Positions 47,914 to 58,372 of a stretch of 64,000 bases of DNA are shown here, one piece after another; within the stretch, counting starts at the first letter, position 1, and the number at the start of each line of letters is the position of its first letter. Under the pieces are notes generated by a model, which was not told the origin of the DNA, did not search any database, and was given only the letters and a program-made list of their open reading frames with translations. Made by a program: the position numbers and the translations under genes. The stretch is from Jannaschia seohaensis (GTDB lineage: Bacteria > Pseudomonadota > Alphaproteobacteria > Rhodobacterales > Rhodobacteraceae): the NCBI RefSeq assembly GCF_900116765.1, contig NZ_UETC01000012.1, positions 57,588 through 121,587 on the forward strand, read 5' to 3'.

Positions 47914-49953
47914 ATGGATGGCGCAGCGCCGGAAGACCGCTATTTCAGTGAAAAGCGCAGACGCCTGGCCGCCGAGCGCACGCTGGAGCGTACCCGCGGC
48001 GAACTTGCGCGCGCCTATCGTGCGCTCGTCGCCAACGCGGACCGGCTGTCGCTGCGCTACCTATCGGAGCGGGAGGCGAACCTGCGCCTCACCGACCGCC
48101 AGCGCGCGATCCTGCAACAGCGCAAGGATGCCGCCGATAAGGCGGACCGCGCGCGCCGCCGCCTCTGGCACGCGCTGGAAGCGATGCGGGACGGCTTCGC
48201 GCTGTTCGACTCTCAGGCGCGCCTGGTCGCCGCCAATTCCGTGTATCTCGGTCTGTTCGACGCCGCGGCCGAGATCGGGCCCGGCGCGTCGGCCGAGGAC
48301 CTGTTCCGAACTGCCGCCGAGGAGGGCGCTTTCGAGGTCGACCAAGATCCCGACGACTGGGTTGCCGCCCAGTTGGCCCGATGGGAGGATCATCCCATCG
48401 AGACGCAGGTTCTGCGGACCTATGACGGGCGCACGATCCGCTTTCAGGACCACCGGGCGCAGGATGGCGATCTCGTCAGCCTCGCCATCGACCTCACCGA
48501 AGAGCAGGCGCGCCAAGACAGCCTCGCCGCGGCCCGCGATGCCGCAGAGCAGGCGGCGCGCGCCAAGCAAGCCTTCCTCGCACGCATGAGCCACGAGATG
48601 CGCACGCCCATGAACGGCGTGCTGGGCCTGGCCGAGATGCTGGCCGAACGCGACCTGGACCCGGAGTCGCAGACCTATGTCCGCACGATCCGCGACAGCG
48701 CCGAGGCGCTGCTGACGATCGTGGGTGACACGCTCGATGTCGCCCGGCTGGAAGAGGGGCGTATCGACCTGCGCGAGGCCGTATTCGACCTCGAGGCCCT
48801 CTTGATCGACTGTATCCGGCTGGGCGTCTCGGCGCGGGGGGGCAAGGGTGTCCAGGTCGTGCTGGACTATCCGCTCGTCGCGCCGGTTCGGGTGATGGGC
48901 GATGCGGGACGCCTGCGGCAGATCGTGATGAACCTGCTGGGCAATGCGACTAAGTTCACCCGGGACGGCTATGTGCTGGTGCGGGCGGCGCTGAGCCAGG
49001 ACTCGCTCGGCGTGAAACTGGTGCTGGACGTGGCGGATACGGGCCCCGGGATCCGCGCCGATCAGAGAGAGACGATCTTCGAAGCCTTCGCCCAGGTCGA
49101 CGAGGGGCGGCCGCAGGCCGAGGGCACGGGGCTGGGCCTGACGATCTCTCGCGGGCTGGCGGAGCGGATGGGCGGCAGCCTCGTCGCGGCCGAGCCCGAT
49201 CCCGCCCTGGGCGGCAGTCTCTTTCGTCTGACCCTGCCGCTCGGCGCGGCACAGGACTGGCCCGCGCCGCCACCGCTGCCCGTGATCTCGGTCGCCGCTG
49301 GAACGGGGATGCACGGAGACGTGCTGGCCGCCCGGCTGGCGGCGGCGGGGGCGCAGGTGACGCGGGGCGGGGCGGGCAGCATCGCCGTCCTCCCCTTCGT
49401 GCCCGGCGCGGCGCCCGAGTTGACGGAGGATCGGCCAACGGTCGTCCTCGGCCCGCTGTCTCGGATCCCCGACGCGGTGCGCGCCCGGGCGGCGGCCCTT
49501 CTCGACCAGCCGGCCTCCTCGGCCGAACTGCTGGCTGCGCTGCGGGCGGCCGGGGCGGGGGGCGCGGCGGCGCGCCTGACGCGCGTGCTGATCGCCGACG
49601 ACAACGCCACCAACCGGTTCCTGCTGGAACGGATGCTGGGCGCGCGGGAATTCGTGCTCGACGTGGTGGAGGACGGGGCGGCGGCGGTGGCGGCCTATCG
49701 CGCCGAGCGGCCCGATCTGATCCTGATGGATATCAGCATGCCTGGGATGGACGGGTTCCAGGCGCTCGCCGCGATCGAAGCGTTGGAGGCCGCGCGCGGC
49801 GGCACGCCGACCCCAGCCATCGCGCTCACCGCCCATACCGGCCCCGAGATGGAGGAGCGGCTGGCACAAGCCGGATTCGCCGCCTACCAGGAAAAACCGA
49901 TCCGTCAGGCCGCGTTGATCGGCGCCATGACCGACGCGCTCTCCGCGGGCTGA
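47914..49953 (+). CDS. Hybrid sensor histidine kinase/response regulator
   Basis: 679 residues, no membrane segment, so a soluble sensor. In order: a coiled-coil N terminus (about 10-70, RRLAAERTLERTRGELARAY), a PAS domain (about 80-195, HALEAMRDGFALFDSQARLV), a dimerisation/phosphoacceptor domain with FLARMSHEMRTPMNGVLGLA (His near residue 226), and a HATPase domain (NLLGNATKF, DTGPGI, GTGLGLTISRGLAERMGG). A degenerate linker-receiver follows (about 455-550), then a C-terminal receiver (LIADDNATNRF, phospho-Asp near residue 606 in LILMDISMPGMDG, and Lys in YQEKPI). The signal and partner are unknown. Confidence 0.94.
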   Translation: MDGAAPEDRYFSEKRRRLAAERTLERTRGELARAYRALVANADRLSLRYLSEREANLRLTDRQRAILQQRKDAADKADRARRRLWHALEAMRDGFALFDSQARLVAANSVYLGLFDAAAEIGPGASAEDLFRTAAEEGAFEVDQDPDDWVAAQLARWEDHPIETQVLRTYDGRTIRFQDHRAQDGDLVSLAIDLTEEQARQDSLAAARDAAEQAARAKQAFLARMSHEMRTPMNGVLGLAEMLAERDLDPESQTYVRTIRDSAEALLTIVGDTLDVARLEEGRIDLREAVFDLEALLIDCIRLGVSARGGKGVQVVLDYPLVAPVRVMGDAGRLRQIVMNLLGNATKFTRDGYVLVRAALSQDSLGVKLVLDVADTGPGIRADQRETIFEAFAQVDEGRPQAEGTGLGLTISRGLAERMGGSLVAAEPDPALGGSLFRLTLPLGAAQDWPAPPPLPVISVAAGTGMHGDVLAARLAAAGAQVTRGGAGSIAVLPFVPGAAPELTEDRPTVVLGPLSRIPDAVRARAAALLDQPASSAELLAALRAAGAGGAAARLTRVLIADDNATNRFLLERMLGAREFVLDVVEDGAAAVAAYRAERPDLILMDISMPGMDGFQALAAIEALEAARGGTPTPAIALTAHTGPEMEERLAQAGFAAYQEKPIRQAALIGAMTDALSAG

Positions 49954-50061
49954 CGCGTTGGGCGGTCGAACAAGGCATGGGCCGAGCGCGGACGGTCCAA
50001 ATCCGAAGGCTGCCGTGCCGCGTTCGCGGATGCCCTGCCTCGGCGACTGCCGCGGGGGGCT

Positions 50062-51039
50062 TTAGCCCAGCGTGACCTCCAGATGGCCGGTTTCGATCCC
50101 GCGGCGGTTGGTGATCGGCCCATGGGTCAGCCGTCGCGCTACTGGTGCTTCCGCGTCCAACGCGCCCAGGCGCATCAGCAGCGTGGCGATCACGGCCTCG
50201 GCGGCGCGGGTGGCGCCGTCGGAGCATTTCACCGCCACGCCGCGGTCGAGCTCGGGCAGGATGGCGATGAAGACCCCTTCCGCCCCGGTCTTGACCGCGC
50301 CCTTTCCGCCCATCGCGCGCATCAGGTCGGTGCAGGCCCCGCCTTCGCCCGAGACCAGCTCGGGATGCCTGGCCATTGCGGCCGTCAACCGGCGCATGGC
50401 TGTGCCGCGCGCGTCACCGCCCGGGCGGGCGAACCGGCCCATCGCGGCGGCCAGCGCGTCGATCCGCGTGGCGAAATTCGGCGCCGAGCAGCCATCGATC
50501 CCGTAGCCGGGGCTCTCCATCCCGGTCATCTCTTCGAAGGCCGCGCGGACGGCGCGCTGAACCGGATGGTCGGGCTCGACATATTCGGGGCCCGCGCCCA
50601 GATGCGCGCCGAACATCAGAAAGCCGCAATGCTTGCCGGAGCAATTGTTATGGACCTGGCACGGCGCTTCGTCTGCCCGGATCAGGGCAGCCGCCGCGTC
50701 CGCGTCATTGGGCGCGTGCACGCCGCAGCGCAGGTCGTCGTCATCCATCCCCATATCCGCCAGCCAGCTCCGCGCCAGGTCGGTATGGATCGGCGCGCCG
50801 CGATGGGAGGCGCAGGCCAGCGCCAGATGCCGGTCGGTCAGGTCGCGTCCCGCGCCGCTCTCGAGCAGGGGCAGGGCTTGGATCATCTTGCAGGAGGAGC
50901 GCGGATAAATCACCGCCGCTCCGTTGCCCCAGGCCTCCAGCACTTGGCCCGCCCCGTCGCAGATCACCGCATGCCCGCGATGGACCGATTCGACCCGGTC
51001 CCCTCGGATCACCTGCACCAGTTCGACGTCGCCAGCCAT
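50062..51039 (-). CDS. Asparaginase (rhizobial/type II-like, PF06089 family)
   Basis: 325 residues resembling the thermolabile/inducible rhizobial asparaginase family, which hydrolyses L-asparagine to aspartate and ammonia. Seen: ELVQVIRGDRVESVHRGHAV, IYPRSSCKMIQALPLLESGA with the SxxK catalytic pair, ALACASHRGAPIHTDLARSW, VHNNCSGKHCGFLMFGAHLG (the CSGKH signature), YGIDGCSAPNFATRIDALAA, and the late YLFIAILPEL-like VFIAILPELDRGVAVKCSDG. The start at 51039 has GGAGG six bases before it. It is a single gene divergent from an IalB-like gene. Confidence 0.88.
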   Translation of the reverse strand: MAGDVELVQVIRGDRVESVHRGHAVICDGAGQVLEAWGNGAAVIYPRSSCKMIQALPLLESGAGRDLTDRHLALACASHRGAPIHTDLARSWLADMGMDDDDLRCGVHAPNDADAAAALIRADEAPCQVHNNCSGKHCGFLMFGAHLGAGPEYVEPDHPVQRAVRAAFEEMTGMESPGYGIDGCSAPNFATRIDALAAAMGRFARPGGDARGTAMRRLTAAMARHPELVSGEGGACTDLMRAMGGKGAVKTGAEGVFIAILPELDRGVAVKCSDGATRAAEAVIATLLMRLGALDAEAPVARRLTHGPITNRRGIETGHLEVTLG

Positions 51040-51198
51040 GTCAAACCCTCCATGCGCGATTTTGCGCCGCACGGGGTTCCGACCCCGGCGGCGCTGCGCT
51101 ATCATCACGCCCGTTCTAAGGAAACACCGTTGGGTGGACGCGAGCCTGGACGAACCGGGTCGGCCCCCGCGGCACGAGAGCAGAGGCACGACCGACAG

Positions 51199-51717
51199 AT
51201 GATCCGCAAGGTTATCGGCGCCGCGACGCTGGCCGCCACGCTGGCCCTGCCGGCCACCGCGCAAGAAAGCGCGAACCGCGTCAACACCGAGACGGATTGG
51301 TCCGTCTTCGTCGAGGACAATCCGACCCAGTGCTGGGTCGTCTCGGCACCGAAGTCGATCCGCAATACCCGCGACGGGCAGGAGGTCGCGGCCCGCCGCG
51401 GCGATATTCGTCTCTTCGTCAGCTATTGGCCGGGGTCGGACAAGAATGGCGAGGTGTCGGTGACCGGCGGCTATCCCTATGCCGAGGACTCGGAGGTGGT
51501 GCTCGAGATCGGGTCCGACCGATTCGAGCTGTTCACTGACGGAGAACTGGCTTGGGCCTACCCTACCGATGACGAACGGATCATCGAAGCGATGAAGCGC
51601 GGCGCGCAGGCCGTGGTCACCGGGCGCTCGGGGCGGGGCACGCGGACGGAAGACACGTTCAGCCTGCTGGGCTTCACCGCCGCGATCACCGATGCGGAAC
51701 AGCGCTGCACCGGCTGA
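51199..51717 (+). CDS. IalB-family (invasion-associated locus B) exported protein
   Basis: 172 residues. Signal peptide (IRKVIGAATLAATLALPATA|Q), then a beta-rich domain with NTETDWSVFVEDNPTQCWVV, SAPKSIRNTRDGQEVAARRG and DIRLFVSYWPGSDKNGEVSV. The pair of Cys near 45 and 170 is typical of the IalB family. The name comes from Bartonella, where IalB aids entry into red cells; in free-living alphaproteobacteria these periplasmic proteins have no established role. It precedes rlmN on the same strand by about 95 bases. Confidence 0.84.
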   Translation: MIRKVIGAATLAATLALPATAQESANRVNTETDWSVFVEDNPTQCWVVSAPKSIRNTRDGQEVAARRGDIRLFVSYWPGSDKNGEVSVTGGYPYAEDSEVVLEIGSDRFELFTDGELAWAYPTDDERIIEAMKRGAQAVVTGRSGRGTRTEDTFSLLGFTAAITDAEQRCTG

Positions 51718-51811
51718 CATCGGGCGCCGTCGCCGGGATCGGCATCTGGCCGTTTGAGTTCCGGCGCGGTCTTCCCTATATGGCGGGCTTGCCAAGCCGT
51801 TGGAGCCTGCC

Positions 51812-52990
51812 ATGAAAGCGCCGATCACCCAGGACGTGATGACGATCCCGCGCCGGGAGGCCGAGGGCGGGAAGCGGAATATCGTGGGGCTGACCCGCGA
51901 CGCGCTCCGCGAGGCGCTGATCGAGATCGGCACGCCTGAACGCCAAGCCAAGATGCGGGTAGGCCAGGTTTGGCAATGGGTCTACCACTGGGGTGTCCGC
52001 GATTTCGCGGCGATGACGAACCTGTCCAAGGCGTTCCGCGCGACCCTCGCCGCGCATTTCGAGATCGCCCTGCCAGAAGTGGTGACGCGGCAGATCTCCG
52101 AGGACGGGACGCGCAAATATCTGGTGCGCATCGCCGGCGGCCACGAGGTGGAGGTCGTCTACATTCCCGAAGAGGGGCGGGGCACGCTCTGCGTGTCGTC
52201 GCAGGTGGGCTGCACGCTAACCTGCTCGTTCTGTCATACGGGCACGCAGAAGCTGGTCCGCAATCTGACCGCGGCCGAGATCGTGGGTCAGGTCATGCTG
52301 GCGCGAGACGATCTGGGGGAGTGGCCGGAGCCCGGAACCGGCACCGGCGAAAGCGGGCCTCGGCTGCTGTCCAATATCGTGCTGATGGGCATGGGCGAGC
52401 CGCTCTACAATTTCGAGAACGTGCGCGACGCGATGAAGATCGTCATGGATGGCGAAGGGATCGCGCTGGGCCGCCGGCGGATCACGCTGTCCACGTCGGG
52501 CGTCGTTCCCGAGATCGCCCGCACCGCACAGGAGATCGGCTGTCTGCTGGCCGTGTCGTTCCATGCGACCACGGATGAGGTGCGCGACGTGCTGGTGCCG
52601 ATCAACAAACGCTGGAACATCGAGACGCTGCTGGCCGCGCTGCGCGAATATCCCAAGGCGACGAATAGTGAGCGGATCACCTTCGAATACGTCATGCTCG
52701 ACGGGGTGAACGACAGCGATGCGGATGCTCATCGTCTGGTCGAGCTGCTGGACGGGATCCCGGCCAAGGTGAACCTGATCCCGTTCAACGAGTGGCCGGG
52801 CGCGCCCTACAAGCGGTCGTCCAACAACCGCATTCGCGCCTTCGCGACGATCCTGATGCAGGCGGGCTATGCCTCGCCGATCCGCACGCCGCGGGGCGAG
52901 GACATCATGGCCGCCTGCGGCCAGCTCAAATCAGCGACGGAGCGGGCGCGGAAATCGCGAGCGCAGATCGCCGCCGAGGCCGGCCTCTAG
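51812..52990 (+). CDS. rlmN: 23S rRNA (adenine-2503-C2)-methyltransferase / tRNA (A37) methyltransferase RlmN
   Basis: 392 residues, radical-SAM enzyme that methylates C2 of A2503 in 23S rRNA and A37 in some tRNAs. Order: the N-terminal RNA-binding region ([20 protein letters not shown]), the SAM/cluster motif [18 protein letters not shown] (CxxxCxxC at about 134-142), [49 protein letters not shown] (with the product-methylated Cys region nearby), and the C-terminal [18 protein letters not shown] with the conserved catalytic Cys. The start at 51812 has GGAG upstream. Confidence 0.96.
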   Translation: MKAPITQDVMTIPRREAEGGKRNIVGLTRDALREALIEIGTPERQAKMRVGQVWQWVYHWGVRDFAAMTNLSKAFRATLAAHFEIALPEVVTRQISEDGTRKYLVRIAGGHEVEVVYIPEEGRGTLCVSSQVGCTLTCSFCHTGTQKLVRNLTAAEIVGQVMLARDDLGEWPEPGTGTGESGPRLLSNIVLMGMGEPLYNFENVRDAMKIVMDGEGIALGRRRITLSTSGVVPEIARTAQEIGCLLAVSFHATTDEVRDVLVPINKRWNIETLLAALREYPKATNSERITFEYVMLDGVNDSDADAHRLVELLDGIPAKVNLIPFNEWPGAPYKRSSNNRIRAFATILMQAGYASPIRTPRGEDIMAACGQLKSATERARKSRAQIAAEAGL

Positions 52991-52998
52991 CGGAGAGG

Positions 52999-53111
52999 CC
53001 GGGGGACGCCCCCCGGACCCCCGTCTCCGCGCGCCGGCATCCGTCGAACCGGAGGCCGCCAGTCGAGAGATCGGATGCCTCCGGCAGGGATATTTAGACA
53101 GGGAAGAAGGG
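52999..53111. repeat. Intergenic repeat, copy E
   Basis: The core, 53073-53111, starts GGATGCCTCCGGCAGGGATA and ends CAGGGAAGAAGG; it matches copy B at 17798 at all but about three of 38 positions. Before it, 52999-53026 holds the G/C block GGGGGACGCCCCCCGG that accompanies this family. It lies between rlmN and the convergent serA. Confidence 0.72.
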
Positions 53112-53148
53112 AGCGCGCGCCGATCCGAGGAGACCGGCGCGCCCTTGG

Positions 53149-54741
53149 TCAGACGTCGAAATGCAGGGGTGCGACGTTCTGGAACAGGCCGGTCGCGCGC
53201 AGTTTGTCCAGGACCGCGACGGGCGGCTGCTCGTCGAGATAGAGGAGCGCGATGGCGTCCTTGCCGCGATCCGAGCGGCCCAGGGTGAAGTTGGCGATGT
53301 TCACGCCATTCTGGCCCAGCGTCAGACCCAGCGTACCGATGATCCCCGGCTCGTCATGGTTGGTCGTGTAGAGCATATGCGACCCGACTTCGGCGTCGAT
53401 ATTGATGCCCTTGATCTGGATGAAGCGCGGCTTGCCGTCGCTGAAGACCGTGCCCGCAATGGAGCGTTCCCGCTGCGCCGTCTTGACGATCAGCTTGATA
53501 TAGCCGTCGAAGACGCCGGTCTTGTCTTGCCGCGTGGTCGAGATTTCGACTCCCCGCTCGCGGGCCAGGACAGGGGCCGAGACCATGTTCACGTCCGGGT
53601 TGGTCGCCTTCATGACGCCCGCGATGGCGGCGCAGTTCAACGCTTCCAGGTTCATTTCGGCGACGGAGCCGTTGTAGACGATGTCGATCGCCTCGATCGG
53701 CTCGTCTGTCATCTGGCCGACGAAGGCGCCCAGATTATCGGCGAGCTTCACCCAGGGGCCCATGATCTTGGCTTCTTCGGCGGTGACGGAGGGCATGTTG
53801 AGTGCGTTGGTCACGGCGCCGGTCAGAAGATAATCGGACATCTGTTCGGCGATCTGCAGGGCCACGTTCTCCTGCGCTTCGGTGGTCGAGGCGCCCAAAT
53901 GGGGGGTCACGACGACATTGGGCAGGTTGAAGAGCGGGCTCTCGGTGGCGGGTTCCACCGCGAAGACGTCGAAGGCGGCCCCCGCGACATGGCCCGATTT
54001 CAGCAGCTCCGCCAGCGCGTCCTCGTCGACCAGCCCGCCGCGGGCGCAATTGACGATCCGCACGCCTTTCTTGGTTTTGGCGAGGTTCTCCGCCGACAGG
54101 ATGTTCTTCGTCTGGTCGGTGAGCGGCACGTGCAAGGTGATGACATCCGACTTCGTCAGCAGCTCTTCCAGTCCCACCTTGCGCACGTGCAGATCGGTCG
54201 CGCGTTCTTCGCTCAGGAACGGGTCATAGGCGATGACCTTCATGCCGAGGCCCACGGCCTTTTGGCAGACGATCCCGCCGATATTGCCCGCGCCGATGAC
54301 GCCCAGGGTCTTGCCGGTCAGTTCCACGCCCATGAAGCGCGACTTCTCCCATTTACCGGCATGGGTGGAGGCGTTGGCCTCGGGGATCTGGCGGGCCACG
54401 GCGAACATCATGGCGATGGCGTGCTCGGCCGTGGTGATCATGTTGCCGTAGGGCGTGTTCATGACGATCACGCCGCGTTTGGACGCGGCCTGCTTGTCGA
54501 CATTGTCCGTGCCGATCCCGGCGCGGCCGACGACCTTGAGGTTGGGGGCGGCCTCCAGCAGCTTCTCGGTGACCTTGGTGGCCGACCGGATGGCGAGGCC
54601 GTCATAATCTTTGATCGCGGCGAGGAGGGCATCCTTGTCCTTGCCCAACGAGGGGTCGAAGGTGACGTCGATGCCGCGGTCGCGGAAGATCTGGACGGCG
54701 GTTTCCGAGAGCTTGTCGGAGACGAGAACTTTGGGAGCCAT
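53149..54741 (-). CDS. serA: D-3-phosphoglycerate dehydrogenase
   Basis: 530 residues, the long (type 1) form. It oxidises 3-phosphoglycerate to 3-phosphohydroxypyruvate, the first step of serine synthesis. Motifs: LKVVGRAGIGTDNVDKQAAS, FAVARQIPEANAS, ELTGKTLGVIGAGNIGGIVC (NAD-binding GxGxxG), VRIVNCARGGLVDEDALAEL, PNVVVTPHLGASTTEAQENV (catalytic His), and a C-terminal intervening domain plus ACT domain (about 450-530, NHDEPGIIGTLGLTLGQNGV). The ACT domain makes serine feedback likely. It lies downstream of serC on the same strand, with about 77 bases between. Confidence 0.97.
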   Translation of the reverse strand: MAPKVLVSDKLSETAVQIFRDRGIDVTFDPSLGKDKDALLAAIKDYDGLAIRSATKVTEKLLEAAPNLKVVGRAGIGTDNVDKQAASKRGVIVMNTPYGNMITTAEHAIAMMFAVARQIPEANASTHAGKWEKSRFMGVELTGKTLGVIGAGNIGGIVCQKAVGLGMKVIAYDPFLSEERATDLHVRKVGLEELLTKSDVITLHVPLTDQTKNILSAENLAKTKKGVRIVNCARGGLVDEDALAELLKSGHVAGAAFDVFAVEPATESPLFNLPNVVVTPHLGASTTEAQENVALQIAEQMSDYLLTGAVTNALNMPSVTAEEAKIMGPWVKLADNLGAFVGQMTDEPIEAIDIVYNGSVAEMNLEALNCAAIAGVMKATNPDVNMVSAPVLARERGVEISTTRQDKTGVFDGYIKLIVKTAQRERSIAGTVFSDGKPRFIQIKGINIDAEVGSHMLYTTNHDEPGIIGTLGLTLGQNGVNIANFTLGRSDRGKDAIALLYLDEQPPVAVLDKLRATGLFQNVAPLHFDV

Positions 54742-54818
54742 TTTCTCTGGTCCTTGAAAAGAGGGGGAGGGGGCGGGGCTATCCCCGCCCTACAGGTCGG
54801 TCCGGCGTAGGGCGGGGT

Positions 54819-55955
54819 TCAGCCCGCCGCGCGTTCCGTTTGATAGGCCCAGTCGATCCAGGGCATGAGCGCGGCGACATCCGCGGGATCCACGGTGGAG
54901 CCACACCAGATGCGCAGGCCCGGAGGCGCGTCGCGGTAGCTGGCGATGTCGAGCGCGACGCCCTCGCCCTCCAGGCGTTTGGCCACGCGTTTGGCGAAGT
55001 CGTCGGGCAGGCCGGCCTCGGTGAATTTCAGGCAGACCGAGGTGGTGGATCGGGTCGCCGGATCTTCCGCCAGGTTTGCGATCCAGTCCTTGGCGTCGCA
55101 GAAGTCCCAGATGGCGCGCGCGCTGTCCTCGGCGCGGGAGATCAGGCCGTCCCGCCCGGTCGCCTCCGCCCAGTCCAGCGCCTTCAGGTAGTCTTCGACG
55201 CAGAGCATCGAGGGCGTGTTGATCGTCGCGCCCGAAAAGATGCCCTCGATCAGCTTGCCACCCTTGGTCAGCCGGAAGATCTTCGGCAGGGGCCAGGCGG
55301 GGGTGTAGGTTTCCAGCCGCTCGACCGCGCGGGGGCTCAGGATGATGACGCCGTGCGCGCCCTCGCCCCCCAGCACCTTCTGCCAGGAGAAGGTGGTCAC
55401 ATCGAGCTTGTCCCAGGGCAGGTCCATCGCGAAACAGGCCGAGGTCGCGTCGCAAAGCGTCAGGCCCGCGCGGTCGGCGGGGATCCAGTCCCCATCGGGG
55501 ACACGCACGCCCGAGGTCGTGCCGTTCCAGGTGAAGCAGACATCGCCGTCGAAAGCGACGGCCGACAGGTCGGGGAGTTGGCCGTAATCGGCGGTCATCA
55601 CCGTCGCGTCGAGGTTCAGCTGCTTGACCGCGTCGGTGACCCAGCCCGCGCCGAAGCTCTCCCAGGCCAGCATGGTCACGGGGCGGGCGCCGAGCATGGT
55701 CCACATCGCCATCTCGTAGGCGCCGGTGTCGGAGGCGGGGACGATACCGACCCGGTAATCCGCGGGCAGGCCCAGCAGAGCGTGGGTCCGGTCGATCGCC
55801 TCTTTCAGGCGCGACTTGCCGATCGCGGCCCTGTGGGAGCGGCCAAGCGAGGCGTCGTCGAAATTCTGGAGGCTCCAGCCCGGGTGCTTCTTGCACGGTC
55901 CGCTGGAGAAACGGGGATCCGCCGGCCGCGTGGCCGGTCTTTGTAGGTCTGTCAT
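54819..55955 (-). CDS. serC: Phosphoserine aminotransferase
   Basis: 378 residues. PLP enzyme converting 3-phosphohydroxypyruvate to phosphoserine with glutamate. The N-terminal [20 protein letters not shown] matches the alphaproteobacterial type (RPxNPxFSSGPCxKRPGW). Other motifs: [40 protein letters not shown], the PLP-lysine in [20 protein letters not shown], and [20 protein letters not shown]. The start is set at 55955, preceded by AAGGGT; an in-frame extension upstream is not conserved. It is the first gene of the serC-serA unit. Confidence 0.96.
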   Translation of the reverse strand: MTDLQRPATRPADPRFSSGPCKKHPGWSLQNFDDASLGRSHRAAIGKSRLKEAIDRTHALLGLPADYRVGIVPASDTGAYEMAMWTMLGARPVTMLAWESFGAGWVTDAVKQLNLDATVMTADYGQLPDLSAVAFDGDVCFTWNGTTSGVRVPDGDWIPADRAGLTLCDATSACFAMDLPWDKLDVTTFSWQKVLGGEGAHGVIILSPRAVERLETYTPAWPLPKIFRLTKGGKLIEGIFSGATINTPSMLCVEDYLKALDWAEATGRDGLISRAEDSARAIWDFCDAKDWIANLAEDPATRSTTSVCLKFTEAGLPDDFAKRVAKRLEGEGVALDIASYRDAPPGLRIWCGSTVDPADVAALMPWIDWAYQTERAAG

Positions 55956-57069
55956 GTCTACCCTTGCAGATACGCGCCCCTCGTTGGGGAGGGGTGTCCC
56001 GCCGACAGCGCTACGGCAGACGCGATCCGAAGGCAATGGGTCTTCGCCTCTCCGTCAGGTCGCGGCCGCATCTCCGCGCAGATGACGGCTCGGCCAACGG
56101 CAGGACGGAGGGCTTGCCCCGTCTGTGCGCTCAGGATCGGTGAGGGTATGCGGTGTCTGCGCAACCGGGTCCGGCAAAGGGGCCTCGGTCAGTGTGGCGG
56201 CCTATGCGTGCCGAGCCGAGTGACGGGACCGGCGCCGCTGGACTTTGTTGCGCCGAAGACGGTGGGGCTATGGGTCTGATTTCAAGCCATCTCACCCGTC
56301 CCAGGCCCAGCCCGAGGCAGCTGGCAAGGCGTGTGCCGAGCACCGATTCGATGGCGGGAGTGCGCGGCCGGTGGGGGCTCGCTGCGGCGTCCAGGATAGT
56401 GCGCCATATGCTGATCGCTCCCATCGAGGGGGCCGCCGCTGTTCTCGCCCGGCTCGACACCGGGGCGCTCCTGTCTCCTCCGAACATTGGCAACCGACGC
56501 AGATCGTGGACCTGGACGGCGAGGCGGGGCACCTCGCTGACGGTGGCTGCCAGCGCGGCCGCCACGATCGGCCAGACGCCAAGGGCGAGTTGTGGGACGG
56601 CGCGCGAAGGCCGCGCACGTCGATCCGTATCCTCTTGGCGGGCCATAGGCCCTGAAGGGGCGATTGCAGGGTCACCGCGTCGATCTGCTCGGGTGTGGCC
56701 GCGACAGACGCTTATCGCTGCAGGCCGGCCGACATCGTGGAGGGAAAAAGGGCACCGAGCGCCGCGACCTTGCGCGCGATTCGCAGGGAAGGCAGCAAGC
56801 GAACGGGAACGGATATGAGAGTCTTCTTATCGGGTGCAGCCAAGGGACGCGTCGCGTCTTCGGGTTGGCTCACGACGACGCTTTGAAAATTCATACAGTT
56901 TTGCAGAAGCTTAAAAGAAACACGGCGCGCAGCCTTGCCCGGCCGTCGCGTTCCCCCTTTATCAATGGTCCTGCCTTTGTGAGCAGGCGAGGTCCGGCGC
57001 CTCGAAGGGGTCGCAAGTGCCTCGCACGCCGGGTAATCCGAAGCGAATGCCCCAGCCCCCGAGGTTCCC
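55956..57069. other. Long gene-free region between serC and serB
   Basis: 1.1 kb between divergent serC (minus) and serB (plus). Some frames on both strands stay open for up to 220 codons but resemble no protein and have strong arginine/serine/proline bias. The part near 56880-56930 is noticeably A/T-rich and is a likely promoter region for serB. No tRNA or clear RNA structure was seen. A lost or unrecognised gene is possible. Confidence 0.5.
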
Positions 57070-57942
57070 TTGCTGACCTGTGTTCTGACCTGCGCGCCCG
57101 ACGCCCCTTCGATTGAAACCGCTCTCGTCGAGGCGTTGCGGAACGCCTTCGGTGGCGGTGATGCGCGCTGGCTCTCGCAGGGGAGCGCGGCCGAGTTCGA
57201 CCTGGACCGCATCCCCGACACGTTCGAGTCCACGCGGAGCGATCTGGACGCGCTGGGCGTGGATTTGAACATCGTGCCGGCCGAGGGGCGCCGAAAGCGG
57301 CTGCTGCTGGCGGATATGGATTCCACCATGATTCGGCAGGAATGTATCGACGAATTGGCCGCCGAGGCGGGCGTGGGCGACCGCGTCGCGGCCATCACGG
57401 CCCGGGCCATGAACGGCGAGGTCGATTTCGAGGGCGCCCTGCGAGAGCGGGTGGGGTTGCTCGCCGGGCTGGACGAGTCGGTGATCGAACGGGTGATCGC
57501 GGACCGGATCAGCTTCATGCCCGGCGGCGCGACCTTGGTGGCCACGATGAAGGCGGCCGGGGCGCGGGCGGTTCTGGTCTCGGGCGGTTTCACGGCGTTC
57601 ACCGCCCATGTCGCCCAGGCGCTGGCCTTCGACGAGCATCGGGCAAATCGGCTCTTGGTGGAGGGCGGCAAGCTGACTGGGCATCCCGCCACGCCGATCC
57701 TGGGGCGAGAGGCCAAGGTCGCCGCCTTGCAGGAGATCACGGCCGCGATGGGAATCAGGACCGCGGAAGTGATTGCCGTGGGTGATGGGGCGAACGACCT
57801 GGGGATGCTGACCCGGGCCGGGATGGGGGTGGCGCTGCACGCCAAGCCTGCGGTCCAGGCCAAGGCCGGGCTGCGCGTCAACCATGGAGATCTGACCGCG
57901 CTGCTCTACCTCCAAGGCTACAGTCGTACAGAGTTCGTCTGA
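57070..57942 (+). CDS. serB: Phosphoserine phosphatase
   Basis: 290 residues, HAD-superfamily enzyme that makes serine from phosphoserine, the last step of the pathway begun by serA and serC nearby. Motif I is LLLADMDSTMIRQECIDELA (the nucleophile Asp of DxDxT/S), motif II in RAVLVSGGFTAFTAHVAQAL, and motif III in IAVGDGANDLGMLTRAGMGV. Between lie GLLAGLDESVIERVIADRIS-type cap strings. The N-terminal 75 residues form a small leading domain. The start is TTG at 57070 with GAGG five bases before it; no ATG is available upstream of motif I in a sensible position. Confidence 0.94.
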   Translation: MLTCVLTCAPDAPSIETALVEALRNAFGGGDARWLSQGSAAEFDLDRIPDTFESTRSDLDALGVDLNIVPAEGRRKRLLLADMDSTMIRQECIDELAAEAGVGDRVAAITARAMNGEVDFEGALRERVGLLAGLDESVIERVIADRISFMPGGATLVATMKAAGARAVLVSGGFTAFTAHVAQALAFDEHRANRLLVEGGKLTGHPATPILGREAKVAALQEITAAMGIRTAEVIAVGDGANDLGMLTRAGMGVALHAKPAVQAKAGLRVNHGDLTALLYLQGYSRTEFV

Positions 57943-58372
57943 CCTTCATCGTTCTGCAATGCGGCATGACTAGCGGGTCGGCGATGCAGGCGATCGAGGA
58001 GAGATGGGATGGCCGAGATCGACCCGATGAAATTCGTTCTGTTCGTGCTGATGGGACGCCGCCCGAAACCGTGACGCCCTCACGCGCGGCGCAGCCCGGT
58101 CGCGCAGGATACGCTGCGATCGTTGCCGTGGCCGGCCACCGGAGCCGACATCTCAGGGCAAGGCTCAGGATGACGGTCGCCCCCGCGTTGGCCCCTCTTC
58201 AGGCCGGACCCGTGCTACGAGAGGTGAGCGGATCGCGTCCGTGGGGAACGTCGGGTGCGCACTGGCGCATCGCCGTCGCGGCCCAAGCCACGCCTCGACG
58301 CCGGTCAGGACGACGCCGCGCGGGTCCGTTTCCGGCGGCGCCCCCTGAGATCCTGTGCCGAAGGCTCCGCGC
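57943..58372. other. Gene-free stretch
   Basis: About 430 bases between the convergent serB and gamma-glutamyltransferase genes. One plus-strand frame stays open but looks like shadow translation. No hairpin with a T-run or repeat was noticed. Confidence 0.4.
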
